Assembly (NCBI RefSeq): GCF_900109055.1
Contig: NZ_FOIV01000004.1
Location: 310,001 to 374,000 of the forward strand
Direction of reading: 5' to 3'
DNA: 64,000 nucleotides
Origin: Prevotella sp. khp7
Lineage (GTDB): Bacteria > Bacteroidota > Bacteroidia > Bacteroidales > Bacteroidaceae
The position numbers and the translations under genes are program-made. Below are positions 26,276-33,390 of this stretch, in pieces. A model generated the notes under the pieces. It did no database searches. It was not told where the DNA came from and worked only from the letters and a program-made list of their open reading frames with translations. The stretch's first letter is position 1, and every line of letters starts with the position of its first letter.

Positions 26276-26749
26276 TTAGATTTTGCGGATATGTCCGCCT
26301 CGGCGCACGCGCTTAGCTACGTGCCCGTCTTCATCGTATGCGGAAACCTGCTCCAGCGTGCAGTCGTTGGTAAAGGCTCTCACGATTCGCTGGTCGCCGG
26401 CATTGATGCGGTGGCCCTGAGGTGTGTACTTACATACGATGTCCTTCACGTGTTTCTGCACACTGAACTCCTCAGGACTGTCTACACACTCACTGCGAAT
26501 GCTGAGGTAGAACTTCCCCAGCTCGTTGAGGTTCACCACCATGCCGTCTTTCAACCCGTTCTCCACTTCCTCCTGAAGGGCCGTGATGACGGCTCGAACG
26601 TCGGCACGTGTTACTGAGCAGCGGTTCTGGATACGTCGTTCAATCTCGTCCATCGTCAGCTCTCCCTGCTTCAGGGTGTGGGCAAACCACTTCTTGTATA
26701 CACTACTACCTTTGATGTTGCTTTGTCTTAATGTGAAATGTAATGCCAT
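26276..26749 (-). CDS. HU-family-like DNA-binding protein (Bacteroidales type)
   Basis: A 157-aa protein: MALHFTLRQSNIKGS at the N-terminus, then a segment resembling the HU/IHF fold (MDEIERRIQNRCSVTRADVRAVITALQEEVENGLKDGMVVNLNELGKFYLSIRS). Bacteroidales encode many such HU-like proteins with an extra N-terminal piece and a divergent DNA-binding arm. The last 30 residues are basic (HVAKRVRRGGHIRKI). It probably binds DNA as a dimer. It ends 17 bp from the convergent TlpA-like gene. A TATCTTTG box lies at 26788-26781, and a four-unit 22-bp repeat array lies about 60 bp further upstream. Confidence 0.85.
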   Translation of the reverse strand: MALHFTLRQSNIKGSSVYKKWFAHTLKQGELTMDEIERRIQNRCSVTRADVRAVITALQEEVENGLKDGMVVNLNELGKFYLSIRSECVDSPEEFSVQKHVKDIVCKYTPQGHRINAGDQRIVRAFTNDCTLEQVSAYDEDGHVAKRVRRGGHIRKI

Positions 26750-26780
26750 AACAGTTTGTATTTAGTATCTGATTCGCTGG

Positions 26781-26812
26781 CAAAGATAATCATTTCTCCT
26801 GACATATACAAG
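26781..26812 (-). promoter_or_regulatory. Promoter of the HU-like gene
   Basis: On the minus strand CTTG (26812-26809), a 20-bp spacer and TATCTTTG (26788-26781) give a near-consensus promoter; the -33 box has one mismatch. Confidence 0.55.
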
Positions 26813-26846
26813 CCCTAAACATGACAAATATATGCCCAATAGATGT

Positions 26847-26934
26847 AATTTAGATTATTTTGCAAAACAATTTAGACTAAATTGCAGAGCAAAATAGATT
26901 AAATTGGTGAGCAATTTAGTCTAAATTGCAATCA
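26847..26934. repeat. Four-unit 22-bp palindromic repeat array, copy A
   Basis: Four head-to-tail units of exactly 22 bp start at 26847, 26869, 26891 and 26913. Units 2 and 4 hold the palindrome AATTTAG-(A/T)-CTAAATT, while units 1 and 3 are degenerate versions (AATTTAGATTATTTT, AAAATAGATTAAATT). Each is followed by a short GC-containing linker such as GCAGAGC. A second copy with the same unit order is at 52760-52847. The 22-bp pitch is two DNA turns, as in operator arrays or iterons. Confidence 0.85.
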
Positions 26935-26982
26935 TGCAGATAGTCTTTGTCACCTTTGCGGATATGCTCTGGCAGCCAAAAG

Positions 26983-27014
26983 AGAAGGCTCTTCCAATTG
27001 CGGAAGAGCCTTCT
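26983..27014 (-). terminator. Terminator of lipoprotein gene A
   Basis: A perfect 13-bp stem, AGAAGGCTCTTCC (26983-26995) and its complement (27002-27014), with an AATTGC loop. On the minus strand CTTTTGG follows. Stem and loop are nearly the same as the terminator at 29329-29362. Confidence 0.85.
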
Positions 27015-27048
27015 GTCGCTGTAAATGCCTCTTAAGCCGGGGAGTTTG

Positions 27049-27981
27049 CTAATCTTTTAAGCTAGCTTTATTTTTGCCAAGCACATAGACGGGTGAACCG
27101 TCACTGCTCTCGTTGATAACCTTATCACCATACTTCACCGTTTCATTGTTATTATAGTAAACCATGACAAACGACGTCACTCCAGCCAAAGTTCCAATTA
27201 CAGGCTCATCGGCATCATCGTCAAGATCATTCTCGAACAGGGCCTTGCCAGCATGCTTGATGTATCTCTCGTTCACCTTAGCCCATGTCTCACCTGCGTT
27301 ATATTGCACACAAAGGACAGGAGCCAGCATCATCGGAATTTTACGAACTGAAGATATCTCTGCATCCACACCTCTTGATCCTACCGGAACAACATCAATT
27401 ACCAGATCCTTCACCATAATAGGATAGACAACTTCAACCGATTTTTTATTTAAGTTTTCAATCTGGTCGGTTTTGTCAACACCGTTAACGGCGATGCCTT
27501 TGAAATCGAGGATGAGCATATGGGGATAACCGAACTGTTCATACGTGTTGTTGGCAAGGTTGAAGACAATGATCGAAGAGGTCAGCTCCTGATACCCATC
27601 TTCTCCGAATTCCATCTTTGTGTCAACAACAAGTCTGATCTGATCGTCTTTTGCATCATACGTCAGTTTGGTCTTACCCAGGGCCTCTTCAATGTCTTCC
27701 TCTTTATCTGAGCCCTCACTTAATTCTACAGACTTAAGAACAAACTTTCCGTTCTGTCTCTTAAACTTCACCTGCAAATCTTCAGCGTCACCTTTCAACG
27801 CAAAACTAGTAAAAGCCATGTCGATGGTTACCACTGCACCCTCATCAAGAGCTTCTGCAAGTACGGAATTTGATTCTACAGGATTGTCTGAAAGACCAAG
27901 GATGTCATCACAACTCGTCAGCACGGGAGTGGTAAGCACAAGTACCCCTCCCAACAGGATGTTAAAAAGATTCTTTTTCAT
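27049..27981 (-). CDS. Hypothetical lipoprotein A (paralogue of the protein at 29404-30312)
   Basis: A 310-aa lipoprotein with signal MKKNLFNILLGGVLVL and a lipobox ending TSC24, followed by DDILGLSDNPVES; the acidic residues after Cys suggest surface export. I do not recognise a domain. The body is mixed hydrophilic beta-rich sequence, with the shared blocks SSIIVF, NDTYEQFGYP, FKGIAVNGVDKTDQIEN and ETWAKVNERYIKHAGKALF also found in the paralogue. It is divergent from the AraC-type regulator gene, and GGTGTACAAT-like repeats sit upstream of its -7 box (TAACTTTG, minus strand 28030-28023). No clear TTTG -33 box exists, so activation by the neighbouring regulator is likely. Confidence 0.85.
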   Translation of the reverse strand: MKKNLFNILLGGVLVLTTPVLTSCDDILGLSDNPVESNSVLAEALDEGAVVTIDMAFTSFALKGDAEDLQVKFKRQNGKFVLKSVELSEGSDKEEDIEEALGKTKLTYDAKDDQIRLVVDTKMEFGEDGYQELTSSIIVFNLANNTYEQFGYPHMLILDFKGIAVNGVDKTDQIENLNKKSVEVVYPIMVKDLVIDVVPVGSRGVDAEISSVRKIPMMLAPVLCVQYNAGETWAKVNERYIKHAGKALFENDLDDDADEPVIGTLAGVTSFVMVYYNNNETVKYGDKVINESSDGSPVYVLGKNKASLKD

Positions 27982-28022
27982 TTTTGTTTATTGATTTATT
28001 TGTAATGGTTGAATTTGTGCCA

Positions 28023-28130
28023 CAAAGTTACGAAATATACACGACACAAGTTACAGAAACAAGTCATTTGGTGTGCAATCTTTAACTGTTTGGTGTATAA
28101 TTTACCATAAAAACAAAGAAATTGTACACC
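28023..28130. promoter_or_regulatory. Operator repeats between lipoprotein A and the AraC-type regulator gene
   Basis: Direct repeats GGTGTGCAAT (28070-28079) and GGTGTATAAT (28092-28101) are spaced 22 bp apart, and an inverted ATTGTACACC lies at 28121-28130. The two direct repeats lie 40 and 62 bp upstream of the lipoprotein-A -7 box TAACTTTG (minus strand, 28030-28023). The inverted copy is 29 bp upstream of the regulator's own TATCTTTG (28159-28166). Spacing of about two turns is characteristic of AraC-family half-site pairs. Confidence 0.65.
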
Positions 28131-28158
28131 AAAACGCATTATATTGAAAGAATTTTCG

Positions 28159-28166
28159 TATCTTTG
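28159..28166 (+). promoter_or_regulatory. -7 box of the AraC-type regulator gene
   Basis: TATCTTTG lies 26 bp before the ATG at 28193, with no recognisable TTTG -33 box. Confidence 0.5.
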
Positions 28167-28192
28167 TAGACGTTTTTTCAAGAAATCAGGTT

Positions 28193-29320
28193 ATGGTTGA
28201 GGATATGCAATATACAGGGGTGATGCTGATGGCACTGATGACGATGGCATTGGCATTCTGGATGCCCAAGTGGCTGAACGACGACCGTGTGGTGAACCGT
28301 TCACGCTGGCTGATGGCTGGCGGACTGGCACTGTTGGGCATGCAGTTCTCGCTACAATACCATTATGGATTCCGGGCGATGGGCGTCACTCAGGCGGTAA
28401 TCATCAACCTGCTTTTCTTTATTCCCTGCTCAACGCTCATCTCGCTGAGCATGCTCAACCTGCAACGGCAGGGGCGAATACGCTGGCGGGAATGGTTTGT
28501 TGGCCCCGTAGCCCTGGCTGCCGCAGCCGCCATCATGCTGACGGCGGCAGGGATGAACGGCCAGCCCCTGCTGTCGGACACGCCCGAGATGCGTCAGGCG
28601 GCACTGATGGCAAGCGTATGCTACATCACAATGCAGGTATGTTATACCTACCTGCTGCTCACAGAGCTCCACCGCATGAGGGCAGCACTAGCCAACTACT
28701 TCGACCGCGAGCGGAGCAACATGCTCAGATGGATGCAATACAGTATCATGGTGCTCACCGTTCTGGCCCTGCTGGTGCCCGTACTGATATATCATACAGG
28801 ACTGATACTGTCTGCATACGGACTACTCTTCGTGGGAAGCATCTTCTACATGTGGCTGCAGTTCGTGGGCTACATACGCACCAATGCCGCCATGCAGATG
28901 CGTGAGGCCGAGGAGAACGAAGAGGAAGTGCAACAGGAAGTGGAGGACGACGCCCGTGAAAACAAAAAGGCGACAAGCAAAGACACGACACACCGCATCG
29001 CCAAAGCGGCCGACCACTGGCTCGCCCAAGGCGGCCATCTGCGCAGCGGTATCACCATCAAGACGGTGGCCCAGGAGATCGGCGTACCTCGTTACCAGCT
29101 GACGAACTGGCTGAAGACCACCAGCCACGAGCAGTTCAGCAGGTGGATTACCTTCCATCGCATTGAGGCGGCCAAACAGCTGCTGAAAAGCCACCCCGAC
29201 TGGAGCAACGAGACGATAGCCCAGCAGTGCGGTTTCAACACACGCAACTATTTCCAGACCGTATTCAAGAAAAGCACAGGTCTGTCGCCGACAGAGTATC
29301 AGACAAGTCAAAGCCACTAA
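28193..29320 (+). CDS. Membrane-anchored AraC-family transcriptional regulator
   Basis: A 375-aa protein: about six to seven transmembrane segments in residues 1-230 (VMLMALMTMALAFW, WLMAGGLALLGMQFS, VIINLLFFIPCSTLISL, ALAAAAAIMLTAAG, MVLTVLALLVPVLIYHTGLIL, YGLLFVGSIFYMWLQFVGY), an acidic linker (EAEENEEEVQQEVEDDA) and a C-terminal AraC-type double helix-turn-helix (about 280-372; VAQEIGVPRYQLTNWLKTTS, IEAAKQLLKSHPDWSNETIAQQCGFNTRNYFQTVFKKSTGLSPTEY). Such regulators sense membrane or envelope signals directly, with no separate histidine kinase. It stands between two paralogous lipoproteins whose promoters carry matching repeats, so these are its probable targets. No periplasmic sensor domain is visible, so the signal may be membrane-embedded. 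Confidence 0.93.
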   Translation: MVEDMQYTGVMLMALMTMALAFWMPKWLNDDRVVNRSRWLMAGGLALLGMQFSLQYHYGFRAMGVTQAVIINLLFFIPCSTLISLSMLNLQRQGRIRWREWFVGPVALAAAAAIMLTAAGMNGQPLLSDTPEMRQAALMASVCYITMQVCYTYLLLTELHRMRAALANYFDRERSNMLRWMQYSIMVLTVLALLVPVLIYHTGLILSAYGLLFVGSIFYMWLQFVGYIRTNAAMQMREAEENEEEVQQEVEDDARENKKATSKDTTHRIAKAADHWLAQGGHLRSGITIKTVAQEIGVPRYQLTNWLKTTSHEQFSRWITFHRIEAAKQLLKSHPDWSNETIAQQCGFNTRNYFQTVFKKSTGLSPTEYQTSQSH

Positions 29321-29328
29321 CAACATAA

Positions 29329-29362
29329 CAGAAGGCTCTCCTAATTGCAGGAGAGCCTTCTG
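29329..29362. terminator. Bidirectional terminator between the AraC-type gene and lipoprotein B
   Basis: A perfect 14-bp stem, CAGAAGGCTCTCCT (29329-29342) with its complement (29349-29362), AATTGC loop and T-rich TCTTTTCC tail. It is near-identical to the terminator of lipoprotein A. Confidence 0.87.
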
Positions 29363-29403
29363 TCTTTTCCACCCCCTCTTATGTCAGGGGACTTGGGATA
29401 TTA

Positions 29404-30312
29404 TCATGTACCTTGATTAAAAATCCTAAATTCATATACGGGATGCTCGGCTTTGTCTTTATAACCTACCTTATCACCGTATTTCACATTAGTGTTATCA
29501 TCTTTATAACGCAAGTTAAACTTCATTGCAGGCTCACCATTCACCACGACAGAGCCTTCTACAGCTTCATCAAGATCAGGGTCAACACCGCCATTGAACA
29601 AGGCCTCACCTGCTATCTTGGTATACCTATCGTTCACGTCGGCCCAGGTCTCGCCGTCGTTATAATATACAGAAAGCCACTGAGTCTCCGGATCGACATA
29701 TCTGGTGCCGGCTACAGCTCTTGACATAACCATAGACCGAATAGCCTTGACTGTCTCCTTATACGAATTCTTAATCAGTTTGGTCTTGTCAACGCCATTT
29801 ACAGAGATGCCTTTAAACGTAAAGGTCATAGGGCAGGGATAGCCAAACTGCTGATACGTGTCATTGTCAACATCGAAGACAATGATAGAAGAGAGCATGC
29901 TCATAGAGCTTTCAATTTCTTCACCCTCAATAAATAGCTTGCCTATGAATTTTATCTGATTGCTACTCTTCTCATACTTCAGTCTGAAGTGCTGAGCAAG
30001 CAATTCCAGAGTTTCTTCGTCCACATCGACCTCTACGTCTGGGCCCGCATCCGCAGTAGCTGTCTTAAAGACATACTGACCGTTCTTCTTCTCATACGTC
30101 ACCTGCGCGTCTAAGGAGAAATTTTCCCCTTCCACATTGCCGGTCATACTCATGTCAATGGTTACTTCGGCACCATCCTTGATAGCTTCGGCAAGGGCCG
30201 ACGACTCTACGGGATTGTCTGAGAGACCAAGGATGTCATCACAGCTTGTCAACGCGGGAGCGGTAAGCACAAGCACCCCTCCTAACATAATACTGAATAG
30301 ATTTCTTTTCAT
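29404..30312 (-). CDS. Hypothetical lipoprotein B (paralogue of the protein at 27049-27981)
   Basis: A 302-aa lipoprotein with signal MKRNLFSIMLGGVLVL and a TSC24 lipobox followed by the same DDILGLSDNPVES stretch as lipoprotein A. The signal region is almost identical to A while the rest has diverged to perhaps 30-40% identity, keeping SSIIVF, NDTYQQFGYP, FKGISVNGVDKTKLI and ETWADVNDRYTKIAGEALF. I cannot assign a domain or function. Its promoter (TAACTTTG, minus strand 30362-30355) also lacks a -33 box and carries three GGTGTA repeats upstream. Gene, promoter, operators and terminator were evidently duplicated together with lipoprotein A. Confidence 0.85.
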   Translation of the reverse strand: MKRNLFSIMLGGVLVLTAPALTSCDDILGLSDNPVESSALAEAIKDGAEVTIDMSMTGNVEGENFSLDAQVTYEKKNGQYVFKTATADAGPDVEVDVDEETLELLAQHFRLKYEKSSNQIKFIGKLFIEGEEIESSMSMLSSIIVFDVDNDTYQQFGYPCPMTFTFKGISVNGVDKTKLIKNSYKETVKAIRSMVMSRAVAGTRYVDPETQWLSVYYNDGETWADVNDRYTKIAGEALFNGGVDPDLDEAVEGSVVVNGEPAMKFNLRYKDDNTNVKYGDKVGYKDKAEHPVYEFRIFNQGT

Positions 30313-30354
30313 TGTTGTTTTTTTGATTTATTTATAATGGTTGAATTTGTGACG

Positions 30355-30434
30355 CAAAGTTAATAATTATATATAATACAAGGTGTAATATCAGGCACTT
30401 AGGTGTACAATCTTTAGCAATTCCGGTGTACAAT
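30355..30434 (-). promoter_or_regulatory. Promoter and operator repeats of lipoprotein B
   Basis: The -7 box TAACTTTG (minus strand, 30362-30355) has no TTTG -33 box. Upstream lie GGTGTAATAT (30382), GGTGTACAAT (30402-30411) and GGTGTACAAT (30425-30434). They start 20, 40 and 63 bp beyond the -7 box, matching the 40 and 62 bp seen at lipoprotein A. Confidence 0.65.
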
Positions 30435-30443
30435 ATATCTGAT

Positions 30444-31874
30444 TCAAGGCATCAGAGGCTCTTCCATCTGGGTTTTAGGCCAGTTTACGAGGAAGAGTTT
30501 TTCCGTGGCTCGGGTGAAGGCCGTATAGAGCCAGTGGATATAGTCAGGGGTCAGCATATCGTCGGTCATATAACCCTGGTCGATATACACATGTGCCCAC
30601 TGGCCACCCTGCGCCTTGTGGCAGGTGACGGCATAGGCGTATTTGATCTGAAGGGCATTGTAATAACGGTCGCCCTTCAGTTTCTTAATGCGCTCGGCCT
30701 TAAGGGAAACGTCGGCATAGTCGTCCATCACGGCATTATACAGTTGTTCCTGCTGGTCACGGGTCAAGGCCGGCGCCTCTGTAGTCAACGAGTCCATGAT
30801 GACGGTGGCCGTGAGTTCGTAGTCGTCGTAGTCGGGAAACTGCATGGTGACCTCGGCAAAACGGAAGCCATAGAGCTCATGCACGTTCCTCACCCGCTGT
30901 ACCACAACCAGGTCGCCATTGGCAACGAAAGGAATCTCCTTGGACCCTTCTGTCCAGAAATAGTTGTTCTTCACAATCATGAGCTGGTCGCCCCGACAGA
31001 GTTCGTCTTCACGATCGAGCACAGTATTACGGATGCCCTGGTTATAGATGTTAGCCCGTTTATTGCTCCGTGTGATGACGATAGTATCGTCGAGCCCTAC
31101 ACGACTATAGCTGCTGGCCAGCTGTTCTATCAGTTCGTCGCCTGGCACAACCTGGATATCGGCAAAACCCTTGAAGCGTATCCTCGGCAACCGGGTCATC
31201 TCGTCGTATGTCACCATCTGACGTATCATCGTGGCATTGGAGAGTATGCCCGAGTCCTCACTCTGGCGCAACACCTGATTGAGGTCGCACTCATACACCT
31301 TCATGCCATAAGCACGCAGCATACCCGCCATCAAGGCCGGACTCTCCTCCTCGCCCACAGGGGGCAGCTGTGCCTTGTCGCCTATGAGCAGCATACGGCA
31401 GTTCTGATGATTATACACAAACCGCATCAGGTCGTCGAGCAGACAGCCGCTGCCGAAGGCCGACTCGCCCAAGCCAAGGTTAGAAATCATCGAAGCCTCA
31501 TCTATTATAAATAAGGTGTCGCGGTTCAGGTTGTCGTTGAGATTGAAAGCCGAGAGGTCGCCCGCCGACTTCTGCCGATAGATACGACGATGGATGGTAT
31601 AGGCCGCAGAACCTGCATTCAGGGAGAATACCTTGGCAGCACGCCCCGTAGGTGCCAGCAGGATAAGCTTCTGCTTCAGACTCTTCATGGCCCTGACCAT
31701 GGCACCAGCCAGCGTGGTCTTACCCGTTCCGGCAGAGCCACGCAGAATCATGACCACATGCTCGTCGCGATCAGTCATGAACCGGGTAAACACGTCGACG
31801 GCCTCGGCTTGTTCTGCCGTAGGCGCGAATCCGAACGTCTGCAGGATGCGGTATTTCAGCTCGTCTTGAATCAT
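30444..31874 (-). CDS. RecD-like/UvrD-C2 ATP-dependent DNA helicase
   Basis: A 476-aa superfamily-1 helicase of the stand-alone RecD2/Dda-like group. Walker A is GSAGTGKT (46-53), Walker B IIDEASMISN, then QLPPVGEEESPAL and the C-terminal UvrD_C_2 motif YAVTCHKAQGGQWAHVYID with FTRATEKLFLVNW. The N-terminal HhH extension of RecD2 is missing, so the protein is a minimal helicase core. The start at MIQDELKYR (31874) is chosen because the -7 box TATCTTTG (minus strand, 31890-31883) lies just upstream, although the frame stays open further. It is divergent from the 31-aa membrane peptide gene. Confidence 0.92.
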   Translation of the reverse strand: MIQDELKYRILQTFGFAPTAEQAEAVDVFTRFMTDRDEHVVMILRGSAGTGKTTLAGAMVRAMKSLKQKLILLAPTGRAAKVFSLNAGSAAYTIHRRIYRQKSAGDLSAFNLNDNLNRDTLFIIDEASMISNLGLGESAFGSGCLLDDLMRFVYNHQNCRMLLIGDKAQLPPVGEEESPALMAGMLRAYGMKVYECDLNQVLRQSEDSGILSNATMIRQMVTYDEMTRLPRIRFKGFADIQVVPGDELIEQLASSYSRVGLDDTIVITRSNKRANIYNQGIRNTVLDREDELCRGDQLMIVKNNYFWTEGSKEIPFVANGDLVVVQRVRNVHELYGFRFAEVTMQFPDYDDYELTATVIMDSLTTEAPALTRDQQEQLYNAVMDDYADVSLKAERIKKLKGDRYYNALQIKYAYAVTCHKAQGGQWAHVYIDQGYMTDDMLTPDYIHWLYTAFTRATEKLFLVNWPKTQMEEPLMP

Positions 31875-31882
31875 AACGGGCA

Positions 31883-31940
31883 CAAAGATAAAAAAAATCT
31901 GCGAGAATCTGTGATATCTGTGTCTTTTTTCGTATCTTTG
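31883..31940. promoter_or_regulatory. Divergent -7 boxes for the RecD-like helicase and the 31-aa peptide operon
   Basis: Minus-strand TATCTTTG (31890-31883) and plus-strand TATCTTTG (31933-31940) flank AATCTGTGATATCTGTGTC, a stretch reminiscent of the CACAGATT arm family seen in other promoters here. Both boxes lack a good -33. The plus box is only 9 bp from the ATG at 31950. Confidence 0.55.
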
Positions 31941-31949
31941 CAACCGATT

Positions 31950-32045
31950 ATGCAATTGAACAATAAACTGACGAATATCATCCTCGCCATAGTCGCCATA
32001 GCACTGTTGGTGCTTTGCGTGGCCAGCGTAATTAATGCAAAATAA
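31950..32045 (+). CDS. 31-aa single-pass membrane peptide
   Basis: A short gene reading MQLNNKLTNIILAIVAIAL followed by LVLCVASVINAK: six polar residues, one hydrophobic helix of about 20 residues and a short tail. It begins 9 bp after a TATCTTTG box, and its TAA overlaps the ATG of the DUF3822 gene by one base (TAATG), which argues strongly for a real translated, coupled gene. I recognise no family. It may be a small inner-membrane protein or a translational leader for the DUF3822-rsmD pair. Confidence 0.65.
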   Translation: MQLNNKLTNIILAIVAIALLVLCVASVINAK

Positions 32046-32842
32046 TGGAGAACAGGAAGATGACCATACGCCTGGGAAAGAGTTCACTTTCCTTTACGAT
32101 GCACGACGCTGCCAACACGGAGCGTCCCATCATCTTCGAGCCCTACATCGTGAGGGGCGGCATCTCTATGACGGCCAACCTGAGAGAGGCCTTCAAGAGC
32201 GTTGAACTGCTGACGCCCGATATCCGCCGTTGCCAATTGCTGGTCGACACCCCATCGATACTGGTGCCTATCGAGCAGTTTGAGGAAGACGACATGGAAA
32301 CCATCCTCAACCACGCCCTGCCAATGAAGTCGGCAAAACGCATCGTGCACTACAATGTGCTGCCCAATCTGAAGACGGTATGCCTGTTCGGAATCGTCAA
32401 GGAGGTACAGGGGGCCATCGACGACCGCTTCGACGACGTTCAGTTTATCCATGCTATGGTGCCTGTATGGAACCATCTGCATCAGCGCAGCTTTACAGGT
32501 CACCGCAATAAGCTCTATGCTTATTTCCACAACAAGCATCTCGATGTATTCAGTTTCCAGCAGAACCGCTTCAAGTTCTGCAACACCTTTGAGGCCTCGC
32601 ATGCTCACGATGCACTCTACTTCCTGCTCTACGTTTGGAAACAGCTTCACCTGGAAGCAGAACACGACGAGCTGCACATCGTAGGCAACATTCCCGAACA
32701 GGACTGGTTGGTTCCTGAGCTGAAACGCTATCTGCAGAAGGCATACGTCATCAATTCCTCTGCCGACTTCCAGCAGGCACCTTCCACCAAGATTGCCGGC
32801 ATGCCCTATGACCTCATGACATTACTTACTAAAGGACGATGA
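32045..32842 (+). CDS. DUF3822 family protein
   Basis: A 265-aa protein of the Bacteroidetes-restricted DUF3822 family, recognised from its N-terminus (LGKSSLSFTMHDAANTE), the block LLVDTPSILVPIEQFEEDDMETILNHALP and its fixed position immediately before rsmD. The family shows weak ASKHA-ATPase/PilM-like strand order, but I see no intact nucleotide-binding motif, so activity is unknown. It overlaps the 31-aa peptide gene by one base and rsmD by four, so the three are translationally coupled. Confidence 0.88.
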   Translation: MENRKMTIRLGKSSLSFTMHDAANTERPIIFEPYIVRGGISMTANLREAFKSVELLTPDIRRCQLLVDTPSILVPIEQFEEDDMETILNHALPMKSAKRIVHYNVLPNLKTVCLFGIVKEVQGAIDDRFDDVQFIHAMVPVWNHLHQRSFTGHRNKLYAYFHNKHLDVFSFQQNRFKFCNTFEASHAHDALYFLLYVWKQLHLEAEHDELHIVGNIPEQDWLVPELKRYLQKAYVINSSADFQQAPSTKIAGMPYDLMTLLTKGR

Positions 32843-33390
32843 GAATAATCACTGGCATATACAAGGGACGGCATTTCGACATTCCCCGTTCGTTTAAGGC
32901 AAGGCCCACTACCGACTTTGCCAAGGAGAACATCTTCAATGTCCTGACTGCCTACATGGACTTTGAGGATGCCACGGCTCTCGACCTCTTCTCTGGTACC
33001 GGCAGCATATCGCTCGAACTAGTGTCGCGTGGCTGTAGTCATGTATTCAGTGTAGAGATGGATCGCGATCACCACCGTTTCATACAGGAATGTCTGAAGA
33101 AGCTCAACACCCAGGTATGCGTGCCCATCCGCGGCGACGTGTTCCGCTTCATTAAGTCGTGCAAGCATCAGTTCGACTTTATCTTTGCCGACCCTCCCTA
33201 TGCGCTCAAAGAGCTTGGCACCATTCCCTCACTTATCTTCGAGAAAGGACTGCTGAAGCCCGATGGGGTCTTTGTGTTTGAGCACGGCAAGGACTACGAC
33301 TTCTCAAACGATCTCCATTTCGTAGAGCATCGCAGCTATGGCAGCGTGAACTTCTCGATTTTCAGAGCAACGGGGAAAGCATCCTTGTAA
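32839..33390 (+). CDS. rsmD: 16S rRNA (guanine966-N2)-methyltransferase RsmD
   Basis: A 183-aa SAM-dependent methyltransferase modifying small-subunit rRNA. It has the RsmD start (MRIITGIYKGRHFDIP), the ARPTTDFAKENIFNVL block, the SAM-binding ALDLFSGTGSISLELVSRG loop and the catalytic FADPPYAL (D-P-P-Y). Length is standard. Its ATG overlaps the DUF3822 stop. Its 3' end overlaps the convergent cardiolipin synthase gene by 29 bp, so the last nine codons of each are read from both strands. Confidence 0.96.
   Translation: MRIITGIYKGRHFDIPRSFKARPTTDFAKENIFNVLTAYMDFEDATALDLFSGTGSISLELVSRGCSHVFSVEMDRDHHRFIQECLKKLNTQVCVPIRGDVFRFIKSCKHQFDFIFADPPYALKELGTIPSLIFEKGLLKPDGVFVFEHGKDYDFSNDLHFVEHRSYGSVNFSIFRATGKASL

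Noticed and set aside
26847..26934. Possible CRISPR-like array
   Set aside because: Units are contiguous at a 22-bp pitch with no unique spacers, and no cas genes occur in the window.
27996..28181. 61-aa frame on the minus strand between lipoprotein A and the AraC-type gene
   Set aside because: It covers the promoter and operator repeats and has an irregular Cys/Phe-rich composition; regulatory DNA explains the region better.
30426..31514. Long open frame (362 aa) on the plus strand
   Set aside because: It lies wholly antisense to the RecD-like helicase, which has intact helicase motifs; the plus frame gives no recognisable protein.
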